Shown here: positions 8,662 to 16,063 of the stretch, in pieces
Position numbering within the stretch: position 1 is the first letter of the stretch
Layout of the letters: each line of letters begins with the position of its first letter
Made by a program: the position numbers and the translations under genes
Notes under the pieces: model-generated
Database searches by the model: none
What the model was told of the DNA's origin: nothing
What the model saw: the letters and a program-made list of their open reading frames with translations, nothing else
NCBI RefSeq assembly: GCF_036181745.1
Contig: NZ_CP108080.1
Span: forward strand, 6,575,501 to 6,639,500
Reading direction: 5' to 3'
DNA length: 64,000 nucleotides
From: Streptomyces sp. NBC_00259
Lineage (GTDB): Bacteria; Actinomycetota; Actinomycetes; Streptomycetales; Streptomycetaceae

Positions 8662-9030
8662 TCAGATGAGGCGGCCTCCGAAGGGGGCGGCGGTGCCGTA
8701 GTAGGTGCCCAGTTCCTCGCGGTAGCCCGCGTCGCCGAGGTGCTTGTCGCGGTGGAACTCGGGGGCGTCCTTGATCTGTTCCTTGGTGCGGTCGACGTAG
8801 ATCTTGTGCTCCTCCAGGTCGACGAGGGTGACGGTGCTCGCCGGGAGCAGCACTTCCTTGCCGAAGATCCATACGCCCGTGTCCACCACCAGGTAGGCGT
8901 CACCGACCTCGTCGGAGTGCTTGTCGACCTTGCCGATGCTGCCATCGGCCGCCTCGACCGTGTAGCCGGTGAGGTCGGCACCGGCCAGGTGACCGGCGGT
9001 CGACTTGTAGCTCCACACATGCTCAGTCAC
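8662..9030 (-). CDS. PRC-barrel domain stress protein
   Basis: The frame is open further upstream, but GTG at 9030 is chosen because AAGGAG lies about 11 nt before it and the protein then starts at the PRC-barrel. The 122-residue product has the barrel early (LTGYTVEAADGSIGKVDKHSDEV...YLVVDTGVWIFGKEVLLPASTV) and a charged helical tail (RTKEQIKDAPEFHRDK...GYREELGTYYG). PRC-barrel proteins of this kind are common members of the actinobacterial general stress response. Two good SigB-type promoter matches upstream (9146-9170 and 9226-9250) support that. Confidence 0.8.
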   Translation of the reverse strand: MTEHVWSYKSTAGHLAGADLTGYTVEAADGSIGKVDKHSDEVGDAYLVVDTGVWIFGKEVLLPASTVTLVDLEEHKIYVDRTKEQIKDAPEFHRDKHLGDAGYREELGTYYGTAAPFGGRLI

Positions 9031-9145
9031 GCGAAGACAGCTCCTTCGGTGAATAGGGCGCAGCGGGGAATCCCGGCGCCCTTTCTTTTCCGTATACCGT
9101 TCCGTATACCGTGCGGCGGTTTCCCCCTTCCGCCTGAACGACCGC

Positions 9146-9170
9146 GTACCCTCTACCCGGTTCTTCATTC
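9146..9170 (-). promoter_or_regulatory. SigB-type promoter, proximal copy, for the PRC-barrel gene
   Basis: Minus strand reads GAAT, 15 nt, GGGTAC, an exact fit to the Streptomyces SigB-family consensus GNNT-N14-16-GGGTAY. The GTG start lies about 115 nt downstream. Confidence 0.6.
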
Positions 9171-9225
9171 ACCGGGGGATATGGGCGGCCGGGATAACCG
9201 TCGATCGGTAGAGGCAGCCGATTCC

Positions 9226-9250
9226 GTACCCGCGGCACGAGCGACCATTC
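9226..9250 (-). promoter_or_regulatory. SigB-type promoter, distal copy, for the PRC-barrel gene
   Basis: A second GAAT-N15-GGGTAC on the same strand, exactly 80 bp upstream of the first. The 15-nt spacer differs in sequence, so it is not a simple local duplication. Confidence 0.5.
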
Positions 9251-9455
9251 GCTCTTTGGGGCGGGCGAAGAAGCCCCGAGCCCGTGCCCGCCAGGCCGCC
9301 AACGCCGGTTTGGCGTCGGCTCGGGCGGGCAGTCGCCGCAGTGCCCAGGGGTGCGAGCACCACCGACGGGCGCAGACGCCGCCGACGCAGACAGGCCAGG
9401 GAGCTGTCACGCCTCGTGGCATCCCCAGCCGCCGACCACTTCGGGAGGACGTGCC

Positions 9456-10346
9456 ATGACAGCGAAGAACCACGACGCACGCGACCCTGTCACGGCCCAC
9501 CCCCGGCCGGACTTCCCGGACCAGGACCAGCCGCACCCCGGCTGGACCGGGCCCATGGACCCGCCACCGGATCACGGCGAGACCTCGTACGAGGGCCGCG
9601 GGCTTCTCGCCGGGCGGGCCGCGGTCATCACCGGTGGCGATTCCGGCATCGGCAGAGCCGTGGCTCTCGCTTATGCGCGCGAGGGCGCCGACGTCCTCTT
9701 CACGCACCTGCCGGAGGAAGAGGACGAGGCCCGTGAGACGTCTCGGCTCGTCGAGGAGGCGGGCCGCAAGGCGGTGGCCGTGTGCTGCGACATCCGCGAG
9801 GAGGAGCAGTGCCGGGCTCTGGTCGGCCGTGCCGTCGAAGAGTTCGGGCGCATCGACATCCTCGTCAACAACGCGGCCTATCAGATGTCCCAGCCGGACG
9901 GCATCGCCGCGATCTCGACCGAGCAGTTCGACCGTGTGATGAAGACCAACCTGTACGGGATGTTCTGGCTGTCGAAGATGGCGCTGCCGCACATCCCGAA
10001 AGGCGGGAGCATCATCAACTCCACGTCCGTGCAGGCGTACAAGCCGAGCCCGCACCTGCTGGACTACGCCACGACCAAAGGCGCCATCGTCACCTTCACC
10101 CAGGGTCTGGCACAGATGGTCGTCCAGGACGGGGTACGGGTCAACGCCGTCGCCCCCGGGCCGGTGTGGACGCCGCTGATCCCCGCGACCATGCCCGACA
10201 CGGTCGAGTTCGGCAAACAGTCCCCGCTCGGCCGCCCCGCCCAGCCGGCCGAGATGGCCCCGGCGTACGTCTTCCTCGCATCCGAGCAGGCGAGCTTCAT
10301 CACCGCCGCGATCATCAACGCCACCGGAGGCACTCCGCTGCCCTGA
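9456..10346 (+). CDS. SDR-family oxidoreductase (general-stress type, YdaD/YhdF-like)
   Basis: 296-residue short-chain dehydrogenase starting MTAKNHDARDPV at ATG 9456 behind GGGAGGA. It has a ~45-residue N-terminal extension (FPDQDQPHPGWTGPMDPPPDHGETSYEG) typical of the stress-type SDRs, then the NAD(P) motif GGDSGIGRAV, the structural NNAAYQ, the catalytic Ser (INSTSVQAY) and Tyr/Lys (DYATTKGA). Cofactor and substrate are not known. Neighbouring PRC-barrel and PP2C/STAS genes fit a general stress role. Confidence 0.88.
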   Translation: MTAKNHDARDPVTAHPRPDFPDQDQPHPGWTGPMDPPPDHGETSYEGRGLLAGRAAVITGGDSGIGRAVALAYAREGADVLFTHLPEEEDEARETSRLVEEAGRKAVAVCCDIREEEQCRALVGRAVEEFGRIDILVNNAAYQMSQPDGIAAISTEQFDRVMKTNLYGMFWLSKMALPHIPKGGSIINSTSVQAYKPSPHLLDYATTKGAIVTFTQGLAQMVVQDGVRVNAVAPGPVWTPLIPATMPDTVEFGKQSPLGRPAQPAEMAPAYVFLASEQASFITAAIINATGGTPLP

Positions 10347-10471
10347 TGCCGGTCGCGAGTACACGTCGGAGAACGCGTACCCGGACCCTCGAGGGCCGGC
10401 GGTGCCGGACTCTCGTCGCGCGAGGGGCGAGATCCGCTAGGTTCGCCCCGGCCACGTGAGATTCGGTGATG

Positions 10472-10589
10472 CATGAGAGGGTCGGGCGGGTGAGCGAGAC
10501 ACCACCGAACACCCTGCAATACCGCGTTGACGGGCCAGAAGACGCCCCGGTCCTGATCCTGGCTCCCTCACTGGGCACCACATGGCACA
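10472..10589 (+). pseudogene. 5' fragment of pcaL (duplicate of the start of the gene at 45199)
   Basis: 118 bp match the start of pcaL at 45182-45299. The match begins just upstream of the GTG start and ends abruptly within codons for GTTWH. Inside the coding part only one mismatch is visible (GGGCACC versus GGGTACC). Translation gives MSETPPNTLQYRVDGPEDAP... and then a stop at TAG 10596-10598. The match in the few bases before the GTG is weaker. It is a non-functional relic and is followed directly by a decayed IS110-type transposase. Confidence 0.85.
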
Positions 10590-10689
10590 GGTTGTAGATC
10601 GCGTCTTGTGCGGTCCAGGTGGTCCACGCGAGGCGTATACGCGCAGGTCAAGGTCTTGTGGTCCGGGAGCGTCGACCCTGTTCGTGAGA

Positions 10690-10900
10690 CGTGAGTGAGA
10701 GCGCCGGTGATGGGGCAAAGCCCCGCCGGGATGGCCTGGCGAATCCTCTGTGCGCGGTGGGTTACGACGGCGCGCAGCGTCCAGGGTTGGCTGTTGAGCG
10801 CGCGACCGGCTTGGGCCGGTACCTGGCCCAGTGGCTCGTCGCCCGGGAGGTGAGTTCGTGGACGTTCACGCTTCCGACACAGACGGGATTCGGTAGCTGT
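10690..10900 (+). pseudogene. Decayed IS110-family transposase fragment
   Basis: In one frame this stretch encodes GLAVERATGLGRYLAQWLVARE, and after a one-base frame change VDVHASDTDG. This matches the IS110 N-terminal domain pattern VEGA.GLGR.LAQ.L...VVDVP, also seen in the relic at 43285. No start, ends or C-terminal domain remain. The surrounding gap 10590-11127 holds no other gene I can support. Confidence 0.5.
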
Positions 10901-11139
10901 CCAAAGGCGGGGTCGCAAGCACGATGATCTTGCGGACGGCCGTGTAGGTGATTTCCGCCCCGGCGGCCCGGGGTGCGGCTGACGACACCGCTCTTTCCGA
11001 AACATCGCACCCGAGTGAAGCAATATCTGTTCCCGCGAGGTGAGAGTTTGACGGATCGTGCAGGAAGAGTTTTTGCTGCAATGGGCGGAGCGGAATTATG
11101 TAACGTGCGCAGGCCGTTCCAGCGTGCTACTGTCGATCT

Positions 11140-11303
11140 CAGTTGCAGTTGTGGTTCCCAAAACTTCAAGTGCCCCCGACCCGGCTTCTGCCGGTCGGGA
11201 GCACTTTTGTGAATCCGGTCATTTCCGGGCGGGGTAATCATCGCGGCGACACGGTGTCCGTACGGTGCGGATTCCGATGTACTGCCCCCAAAGGAGATAT
11301 GAC
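11140..11303 (+). promoter_or_regulatory. Conserved 5' leader of cold-shock gene (copy A)
   Basis: A likely -10 element (TACTGT, 11128-11133) precedes a leader of about 160 nt. The leader has a conserved box, CAGTTGCAGTTGTGGTTC, then a strong hairpin at 11168-11206 (arms AAGTGC...CCCGACCCGG and CCGGTCGGG.GCACTT) followed by TTTT. After about 90 nt comes an AAGGAGATATGAC ribosome-binding region. The same arrangement recurs at 25133 and, in shorter form, at 15926 and 24647. This suggests cis-regulation (cold-sensitive folding or attenuation) of csp translation or transcription. Confidence 0.6.
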
Positions 11304-11507
11304 ATGGCTGCTGGTACCGTGAAGTGGTTCAACGCGGAAAAGGGCTTCGGCTTCATCGAGCAGGACGGTGGCGGCGCGGACGTGTTCGCCCACTACTCGA
11401 ACATTGCCGCGCAGGGCTTCCGTGAGCTGCTCGAAGGTCAGAAGGTCAACTTCGACATCGCGCAGGGCCAGAAGGGCCCGACGGCCGAGAACATCGTTCC
11501 GGCCTGA
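11304..11507 (+). CDS. Cold-shock protein, CspA family (copy A)
   Basis: 67-residue single OB-fold protein starting MAAGTVKWFNAEKGFGFIEQ. The RNP1 (KGFGFI) and RNP2 (VFAHYS) nucleic-acid-binding motifs are intact. It begins seven bases after a strong AAGGAG box. Csp proteins bind single-stranded RNA and DNA and melt secondary structure in the cold. It heads the cassette csp, DEAD-box helicase, CBS protein, 102-aa protein, but a strong terminator right behind it shows that it is mostly transcribed alone. Confidence 0.95.
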   Translation: MAAGTVKWFNAEKGFGFIEQDGGGADVFAHYSNIAAQGFRELLEGQKVNFDIAQGQKGPTAENIVPA

Positions 11508-11525
11508 CGCTCACGCACAATCTGT

Positions 11526-11563
11526 AGCTGGGGCCCGCATCCTTCGGGGTGCGGGCCCCAGCT
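11526..11563 (+). terminator. Rho-independent-like terminator after csp copy A
   Basis: Perfect 14-bp stem, AGCTGGGGCCCGCA with TGCGGGCCCCAGCT, around a short loop containing TTCG. There is no long T-run, as is usual in Streptomyces. The same stem recurs behind csp copy B. Confidence 0.8.
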
Positions 11564-11836
11564 GCACGCATCTCCCGCAGCGGTTTCACCCGCATGACGA
11601 CGCGGAGGAATCCGCAGTCCAACCACGAGCAGCTGCTCCTCCAGGATGCAGGCGCATCCGCAGCCGACGCTCGGATCTCAAATCCCCATCGCGTGACTAA
11701 TTGCAGCATCTGCGCTCGCGGAGATTTCTGCCGGCCACATCTGCTTTCTTTTGCCGCCGGTCCATACTCGTAATTCTCCATGCTGCTCATCGGTGCGGGA
11801 ATTCCTTGATATGTGCCACATCGAGGAAGGTTCCGC

Positions 11837-13330
11837 ATGAACCACACATACACGAACGACCGCCCCGCCCGCGCCCGTAATGGCAGTGCCGACGCCGGAA
11901 GGGGTGGCACCCGCTTCGGCTCGCAGGCACCACGCCGTTCGGGCGGGCCGGCCCGCTCCGGCGGTTACGGCCCCCGGCCCGCCGCGGTGCAGGGTGAGTT
12001 CGCGCTCCCCAAAACGATCACCCCCGCGCTGCCCGCCGTTGAGGGCTTCGCCGATCTCGCCATGCCTGAACAACTGCTGACCGAACTCGGCAAGCAGGGG
12101 GTGACCGCACCGTTCCCGATCCAGGGGGCGACGCTGCCGAACTCCCTGGCGGGACGGCACGTCCTGGGCCGCGGGCGCACCGGTTCCGGCAAGACCCTCG
12201 CGTTCGGCCTCGCCCTGCTCGCCCGCACCGCTGGACAGCGTGCTGAGCCCCGCCAGCCGCTGGGATTGATCCTCGTACCGACGCGTGAGCTGGCGCAGCA
12301 GGTGACCGACGCACTCACCCCCTACGCCCGTTCCGTCAAGCTGCGGCTGGCCACGGTGGTGGGCGGGATGTCGATCGGCAAGCAGGCCGGCGCGCTGCGA
12401 GGCGGGGCCGAGGTGGTCGTCGCGACGCCCGGACGGCTCAAGGACCTCATCGACCGTGGCGAGTGCCGACTGAACCAGGTCGCGATCACCGTCCTGGACG
12501 AGGCCGACCAGATGGCCGACATGGGCTTCATGCCGCAGGTCACCGCGCTGCTCGACCAGGTGCGTCCGGAGGGGCAGCGGATGCTGTTCTCCGCCACCCT
12601 GGACCGTAACGTCGACCTGCTGGTGCGCCGGTATCTGACCGACCCCGTCGTGCATTCGGTCGACCCGTCGGCCGGTGCGGTCACGACGATGGAGCACCAC
12701 GTCCTGCACGTCCACGGCGCCGACAAGCACGCCGCCACGACCGAGATCGCCGCCCGCGACGGCCGCGTGATCATGTTCCTGGACACCAAGCACGCCGTCG
12801 ACCGGCTGACGCAGGACCTGCTGAACAGCGGGGTACGGGCCGCCGCCCTGCACGGCGGGAAGTCGCAGCCGCAGCGCACCCGCACGCTGGCGCAGTTCAA
12901 GACGGGGCACGTCACCGTGCTGGTGGCGACCAATGTCGCGGCGCGCGGCATCCACGTCGACAACCTCGACCTCGTCGTCAACGTCGATCCGCCGACCGAC
13001 CACAAGGACTACCTCCACCGCGGCGGCCGTACCGCCCGCGCAGGCGAGTCCGGCAGCGTCGTCACGCTCGTCACACCGAACCAGCGCCGCAGCATGGTCC
13101 GCCTCATGTCGGACGCCGGAATCCGGCCGCAGACCACCCAGATCCGCTCGGGCGGCGAGGCCCTGAGCCGGATCACCGGTGCCCAGGCCCCGTCCGGCAT
13201 CCCGGTCGTCATCACCGCACCGGTGGTCGAACGCCCAAAGCGCAACGCCTCCTCCCGAGGCCGACGCCGCCCCTCTTCGGCGACCCGGCGCGCCCCGGTA
13301 CGCAAGTCCGTCTTCGACGCGGCGGCCTAG
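11837..13330 (+). CDS. DEAD-box RNA helicase (copy A)
   Basis: 497-residue cold-shock helicase. ATG 11837 follows GAGGAAGG; the frame is open upstream. After a disordered Arg/Gly-rich N-terminus of ~60 residues come the Q-motif region (PFPIQGATLP), Walker A GRTGSGKT (about residue 112), PTRELAQQ, TPGRL, DEAD (about 221), FSATLDR, GGKSQPQRTRTL, ARGIHVDN and HRGGRTARAG. The C-terminal tail is basic (RNASSRGRRRPSSATRRAPVRKS) and probably binds RNA. It would unwind structured RNA in the cold together with the Csp upstream. A 270-nt leader separates it from the csp terminator. Confidence 0.93.
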   Translation: MNHTYTNDRPARARNGSADAGRGGTRFGSQAPRRSGGPARSGGYGPRPAAVQGEFALPKTITPALPAVEGFADLAMPEQLLTELGKQGVTAPFPIQGATLPNSLAGRHVLGRGRTGSGKTLAFGLALLARTAGQRAEPRQPLGLILVPTRELAQQVTDALTPYARSVKLRLATVVGGMSIGKQAGALRGGAEVVVATPGRLKDLIDRGECRLNQVAITVLDEADQMADMGFMPQVTALLDQVRPEGQRMLFSATLDRNVDLLVRRYLTDPVVHSVDPSAGAVTTMEHHVLHVHGADKHAATTEIAARDGRVIMFLDTKHAVDRLTQDLLNSGVRAAALHGGKSQPQRTRTLAQFKTGHVTVLVATNVAARGIHVDNLDLVVNVDPPTDHKDYLHRGGRTARAGESGSVVTLVTPNQRRSMVRLMSDAGIRPQTTQIRSGGEALSRITGAQAPSGIPVVITAPVVERPKRNASSRGRRRPSSATRRAPVRKSVFDAAA

Positions 13331-13376
13331 AACCTTCGTGATCAGGAAGCTGACCCATCTCTGCAGGAGGCACCTT

Positions 13377-13781
13377 TTGACACTGGTTCAGATGCAGCCC
13401 CGCCCGGTGGACGTCAACCCCGTTCACAGGACGGCGGTGGAGGTCATGGACGCGGCCGGACCGCAGGTCTGTGACGACATGAGCGTGGAGGTGGCGCTGG
13501 CCGTCATGGCCGCCGCCCGCACGGGCCGACTGGTCGTTTGCGACCAGGACGACCAGTGCACCGGCCTGGTCACCCGGAGCGAACTCACCGTCGTCCGCAA
13601 CAGCTCCGTTTACACGGACCGCGTCCGTCTGCGCGACATCCTCGGCGACCACGGATCGTTCACCTCACCCGTGACCACGATGGCCGAAGCCGAGCAAGCG
13701 ATGCGCTCCCGCCGGCTCGGTGCCCTGCGGGTCGTCGACGAGCAAGGCAGCGACCCGGGCATCCTCGCCCTCCGTCGCTGA
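13377..13781 (+). CDS. CBS-domain protein of the cold-shock cassette (copy A)
   Basis: TTG at 13377 is chosen as start because a perfect AGGAGG stands 7 nt upstream and both box and TTG are conserved in the paralogue at 27376. The 134-residue product starts MTLVQMQPRPVDVNPVHRTAV. It is one CBS-pair module: VCDDMSVEVALAVMAAARTGRLVVCDQDDQCTGLVTRSEL, then LRDILGD...TTMAEAEQAMRSRRLGALRVVDEQG. CBS pairs bind adenine nucleotides, so it may sense energy state for the helicase; this is inference. It lies 46 bp behind the helicase stop. Confidence 0.85.
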   Translation: MTLVQMQPRPVDVNPVHRTAVEVMDAAGPQVCDDMSVEVALAVMAAARTGRLVVCDQDDQCTGLVTRSELTVVRNSSVYTDRVRLRDILGDHGSFTSPVTTMAEAEQAMRSRRLGALRVVDEQGSDPGILALRR

Positions 13782-13831
13782 AACGACTCACCCCTGGTCG
13801 GACCGTTCTCCCCTTCTCTCTGTGAGGCCAC

Positions 13832-14140
13832 ATGCGCTGCGTCATCGCCCGCTTCCCCTTCGAGCTCACCAAGGGTGGCGTGCTGGAATCGATGAAGGGC
13901 ATCAAGCCCGAACCGGTCACCGGCGAATCCGTGACCATCGGCCGCCGTCACTACCCCGTCAAGCAGGTCGGCCAGGTCATCACCCGCCAGGACCGCCGTG
14001 ACTTCAGCGCCGCCGAAGTCCTCCGGGCCATGACTCAGCTCGGCTTCACCTGCCGCGCCGTCCCCAAGGCCGCGCCCCTGGGCATTCTCAGCCCGATGCA
14101 GCACGCCTCCGCGATGCTCGGCACCCCCGTCACGGTCTGA
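13832..14140 (+). CDS. Conserved ~102-aa protein of the cold-shock cassette (copy A)
   Basis: 102-residue product MRCVIARFPFELTKGGVLESMKGIKPEPV... with a paralogue at 27835. It is compact and has no signal peptide or membrane segment. Its middle part resembles SCO5918-type proteins found next to DEAD-box genes in Streptomyces, but I cannot name a domain. Strictly conserved positions between the two copies include RCVIARFPF, VLESMKGI and YPVKQVGQVITRQD. It sits 50 bp behind the CBS gene, in an operon-like arrangement that ends at the 14173 terminator. Confidence 0.85.
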   Translation: MRCVIARFPFELTKGGVLESMKGIKPEPVTGESVTIGRRHYPVKQVGQVITRQDRRDFSAAEVLRAMTQLGFTCRAVPKAAPLGILSPMQHASAMLGTPVTV

Positions 14141-14172
14141 CCGTGTAAACAGGCACGAGCCGACACCTGACC

Positions 14173-14216
14173 AGCAGTGTGGGCCCGACCGGTACGCCGG
14201 TCGGGCCCACACTGCT
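14173..14216. terminator. Bidirectional terminator between convergent genes (copy A)
   Basis: Perfect 20-bp arms (14173-14192 and 14197-14216) beginning AGCAGTGTGGGCCC. It lies between two convergent stops, so it can serve both strands. A related but not identical stem sits at 28181. Confidence 0.85.
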
Positions 14217-14245
14217 GTTCAGCGGGTTTTTGTCGCAGTGATTGT

Positions 14246-14602
14246 TCAGCGGTCGGAATAGCTGAAGTCGCCCACGGTCCAAGCGCTGACGTTTTCGATC
14301 GCGACACGGTACATCCCGCCTGTCTCCGGGATCCCCACCGTGCCCTGCAGGATCCGGGCGACATGGAAGTGCAGATGCGTAGGCGGCCCGTTCGTCGCGG
14401 GGGTGACGAAGACGGCGGCGAACTCGCCCAGGCGGTCCGAGTCCGTCAGTACCTCCGAGACCCTCTGTCGCCACACTGCTTCGGGAGCCAGCCGACCGGT
14501 GATGACAGCACCACCGGTGACCACGGTCAGGGACATCTGGGTGCTCTGGCCGGACTCCACCAGGGCGGCGACGTCAACCAGTAGTTCGTCAGGCTTCGAC
14601 AC
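14246..14602 (-). CDS. Conserved ~118-aa protein convergent to the cold-shock cassette (copy A)
   Basis: GTG 14602 aligns with the ATG start (MSKPDQLL) of the paralogue at 28610. The 118-residue protein (VSKPDELLVDVAALVESGQSTQMSLTVVTGGAVITGRLAPEAVW...) is beta-rich, with a conserved THLHFHVARILQGT and a C-terminal WTVGDFSYSDR. I do not recognise the family. Conservation of position and orientation in both cassettes suggests a role linked to the cold-shock set. Confidence 0.8.
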   Translation of the reverse strand: MSKPDELLVDVAALVESGQSTQMSLTVVTGGAVITGRLAPEAVWRQRVSEVLTDSDRLGEFAAVFVTPATNGPPTHLHFHVARILQGTVGIPETGGMYRVAIENVSAWTVGDFSYSDR

Positions 14603-14739
14603 GAGGCAGATTATATTCACCGGCCATCGGGCTGCTTGAGCGGTGGCGCTACCGGGCAAGAAGGGCGCTCACGGTCTTGCCGCCGGAGGCCCGGCGGGTG
14701 ACCGCGGTGGCGCGGGCGAGGCGGTTGACCATCCGCGCG

Positions 14740-15481
14740 GAAATCTATGCCAGCCGGAGTAGACATTGGGTGGTGGTGTGGTTATGGTTTCTCTCGTAGC
14801 CCAGAGAGACACCAGGGCTCGGCAGAGATGAACTGCCGGGCAGGAGTACCCGCAGTTGCAGTTCGCGGGACGGTGCGGTGGTGGAGTTTCGAAGCCAGGG
14901 TTGTTGCAGGACGGCGACGGGACTGACGACCGGACCGGGTGGCCCGTAGTGATCAGGGGCCGCCATGAGCAGTACCGCAGTGGCAGTACCTGTAAGTGCA
15001 GTTCGCAGTACCCAGCAGTGAAGTGAGTGAGCAGTACCTCGGTGAAGGCGTCGGCTGCAGGCGCGCGCACCGGGAAGTTCGGCAGTGGGGTTCTAAGCCA
15101 GAGCAGATGCAGGACGGGCGACGGGGCCGGCTGTCGAAGAGTGGCGCTGTCGCAGGCCACTGATCGGTTCGCATCACCAGCAGTACCGCAGTACGCAGTC
15201 CCCGTTGGTAAGTAGTTGATCAAGAGGGAAGAACGGAGGAGCCGAGCGCCATCAGGATCGCCCGGGCGGAAGTCTGAGTCCGGGTACCGCAGGACATCGA
15301 TAGTGAGGTGGTCTCCGGTCAAGCAACCGCGATCCCCGCACCCCCGGCAACTTCCAGGTCGGGTCAGCGGACACAGAAGGCCGGCGCGGTATCAGGGCCG
15401 GCAGATGGTGTAGTAGTTCCTTCGGGGCCCTGGTGCCAGTACGGCGCCAGGGCCCCTCCACGCGTTCCACAGAGAGGTGCA
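14740..15481 (+). repeat. Long conserved non-coding leader with GCAGT repeats (copy 1 of 2)
   Basis: About 740 bp without a gene, almost identical to 23488-24206 apart from two variable islands (about 14805-14830 and 15150-15220). It holds many direct GCAGT units, several extended to GCAGTACC, at 14969, 14977, 14983, 14998, 15005, 15015 and 15031 and again near 15180-15203. A perfect GC-rich hairpin (15424-15456, 14-bp arms, loop AGTAC) stands 25 nt before the MerR-like start, without a T-run. No frame here has protein-like composition. It is either a long structured 5' UTR/ncRNA or a binding array for the downstream regulator. Confidence 0.7.
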
Positions 15482-15820
15482 ATGACAGCAGACGACTCGT
15501 TCGGCCGTCTCGATGATGACGACTACCCCGCCTACACCATGGGCCGGGCCGCCGAGATGCTCGGCACCACCCAGGGCTTCCTCCGCGCCATCGGCGAAGC
15601 CCGCCTGATCACCCCGCTCCGCTCCGCGGGTGGCCACCGCCGCTACTCCCGCTACCAGCTGCGCATCGCGGCCCGAGCGCGCGAGCTCGTCGACCAGGGC
15701 ACCCCCATCGAGGCCGCCTGCCGCATCATCATCCTCGAAGACCAGCTCGAGGAAGCCCAGCGCATCAACACCGAATACCGCCGCGCCGCCGAATCAGCGA
15801 ATCCAACGACAACGGCATGA
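15482..15820 (+). CDS. Small MerR-like helix-turn-helix regulator (copy 1)
   Basis: 112-residue protein starting MTADDSFGRLDDDDYPAYTMGRAAEMLGTTQ. It has the MerR winged-HTH (MGRAAEMLGTTQGFLRAIGEARLI, then GGHRRYSRYQLRIAARARELVDQG), followed by a short helix with EDQLEEAQRINTEYRRAAES that could dimerise as a coiled coil. It has no effector-binding domain, resembling BldC-sized regulators. Ribosome binding site GAGAGG is 5 nt before ATG. It is nearly identical to the protein at 24207, differing only in the last residues. Confidence 0.88.
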   Translation: MTADDSFGRLDDDDYPAYTMGRAAEMLGTTQGFLRAIGEARLITPLRSAGGHRRYSRYQLRIAARARELVDQGTPIEAACRIIILEDQLEEAQRINTEYRRAAESANPTTTA

Positions 15821-15913
15821 GATGAGCGTGCCCGTCAGCGTCGGCGGGCACCGCACGCGCGGTCTCGGTGCGCGGTGTGATCATTTCCTATGGTGACGCG
15901 GCGTGTGGGCGTG

Positions 15914-16063
15914 TAGCGTCTGCGTCAGCTGTCGTGGTTCGGAATTCCCTCTTACCCACGCCTTTGGTGTGGGCGTTTTGCTGTGCTGTGCCGCAGGGAC
16001 CAGGGCGATCACCTCCGTCTGCCACATGGAGTGGCAGGTGTTCATCGACTGGAAGGCATGACC
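15914..16063 (+). promoter_or_regulatory. Promoter and conserved leader of cold-shock gene at 16064
   Basis: A likely -10 (TAGCGT, 15914-15919) precedes the conserved box CTGTCGTGGTTCGGAA and a hairpin at 15955-15973 (CCCACGCC / GGTGTGGG) followed by CGTTTTG. The leader ends with GGAAGG before the start codon. It has the same architecture as the leaders at 11140 and 25133. Confidence 0.55.

Noticed and set aside
14969..15203. GCAGT repeats as CRISPR array
   Set aside because: Units are 5-8 bp with irregular spacing of 6-16 bp, no spacers of constant length and no cas genes.
15424..15456. GC hairpin before MerR-like gene as transcription terminator
   Set aside because: No T-run, and it lies within the leader 25 nt before a start codon in both copies; more likely a leader structure.
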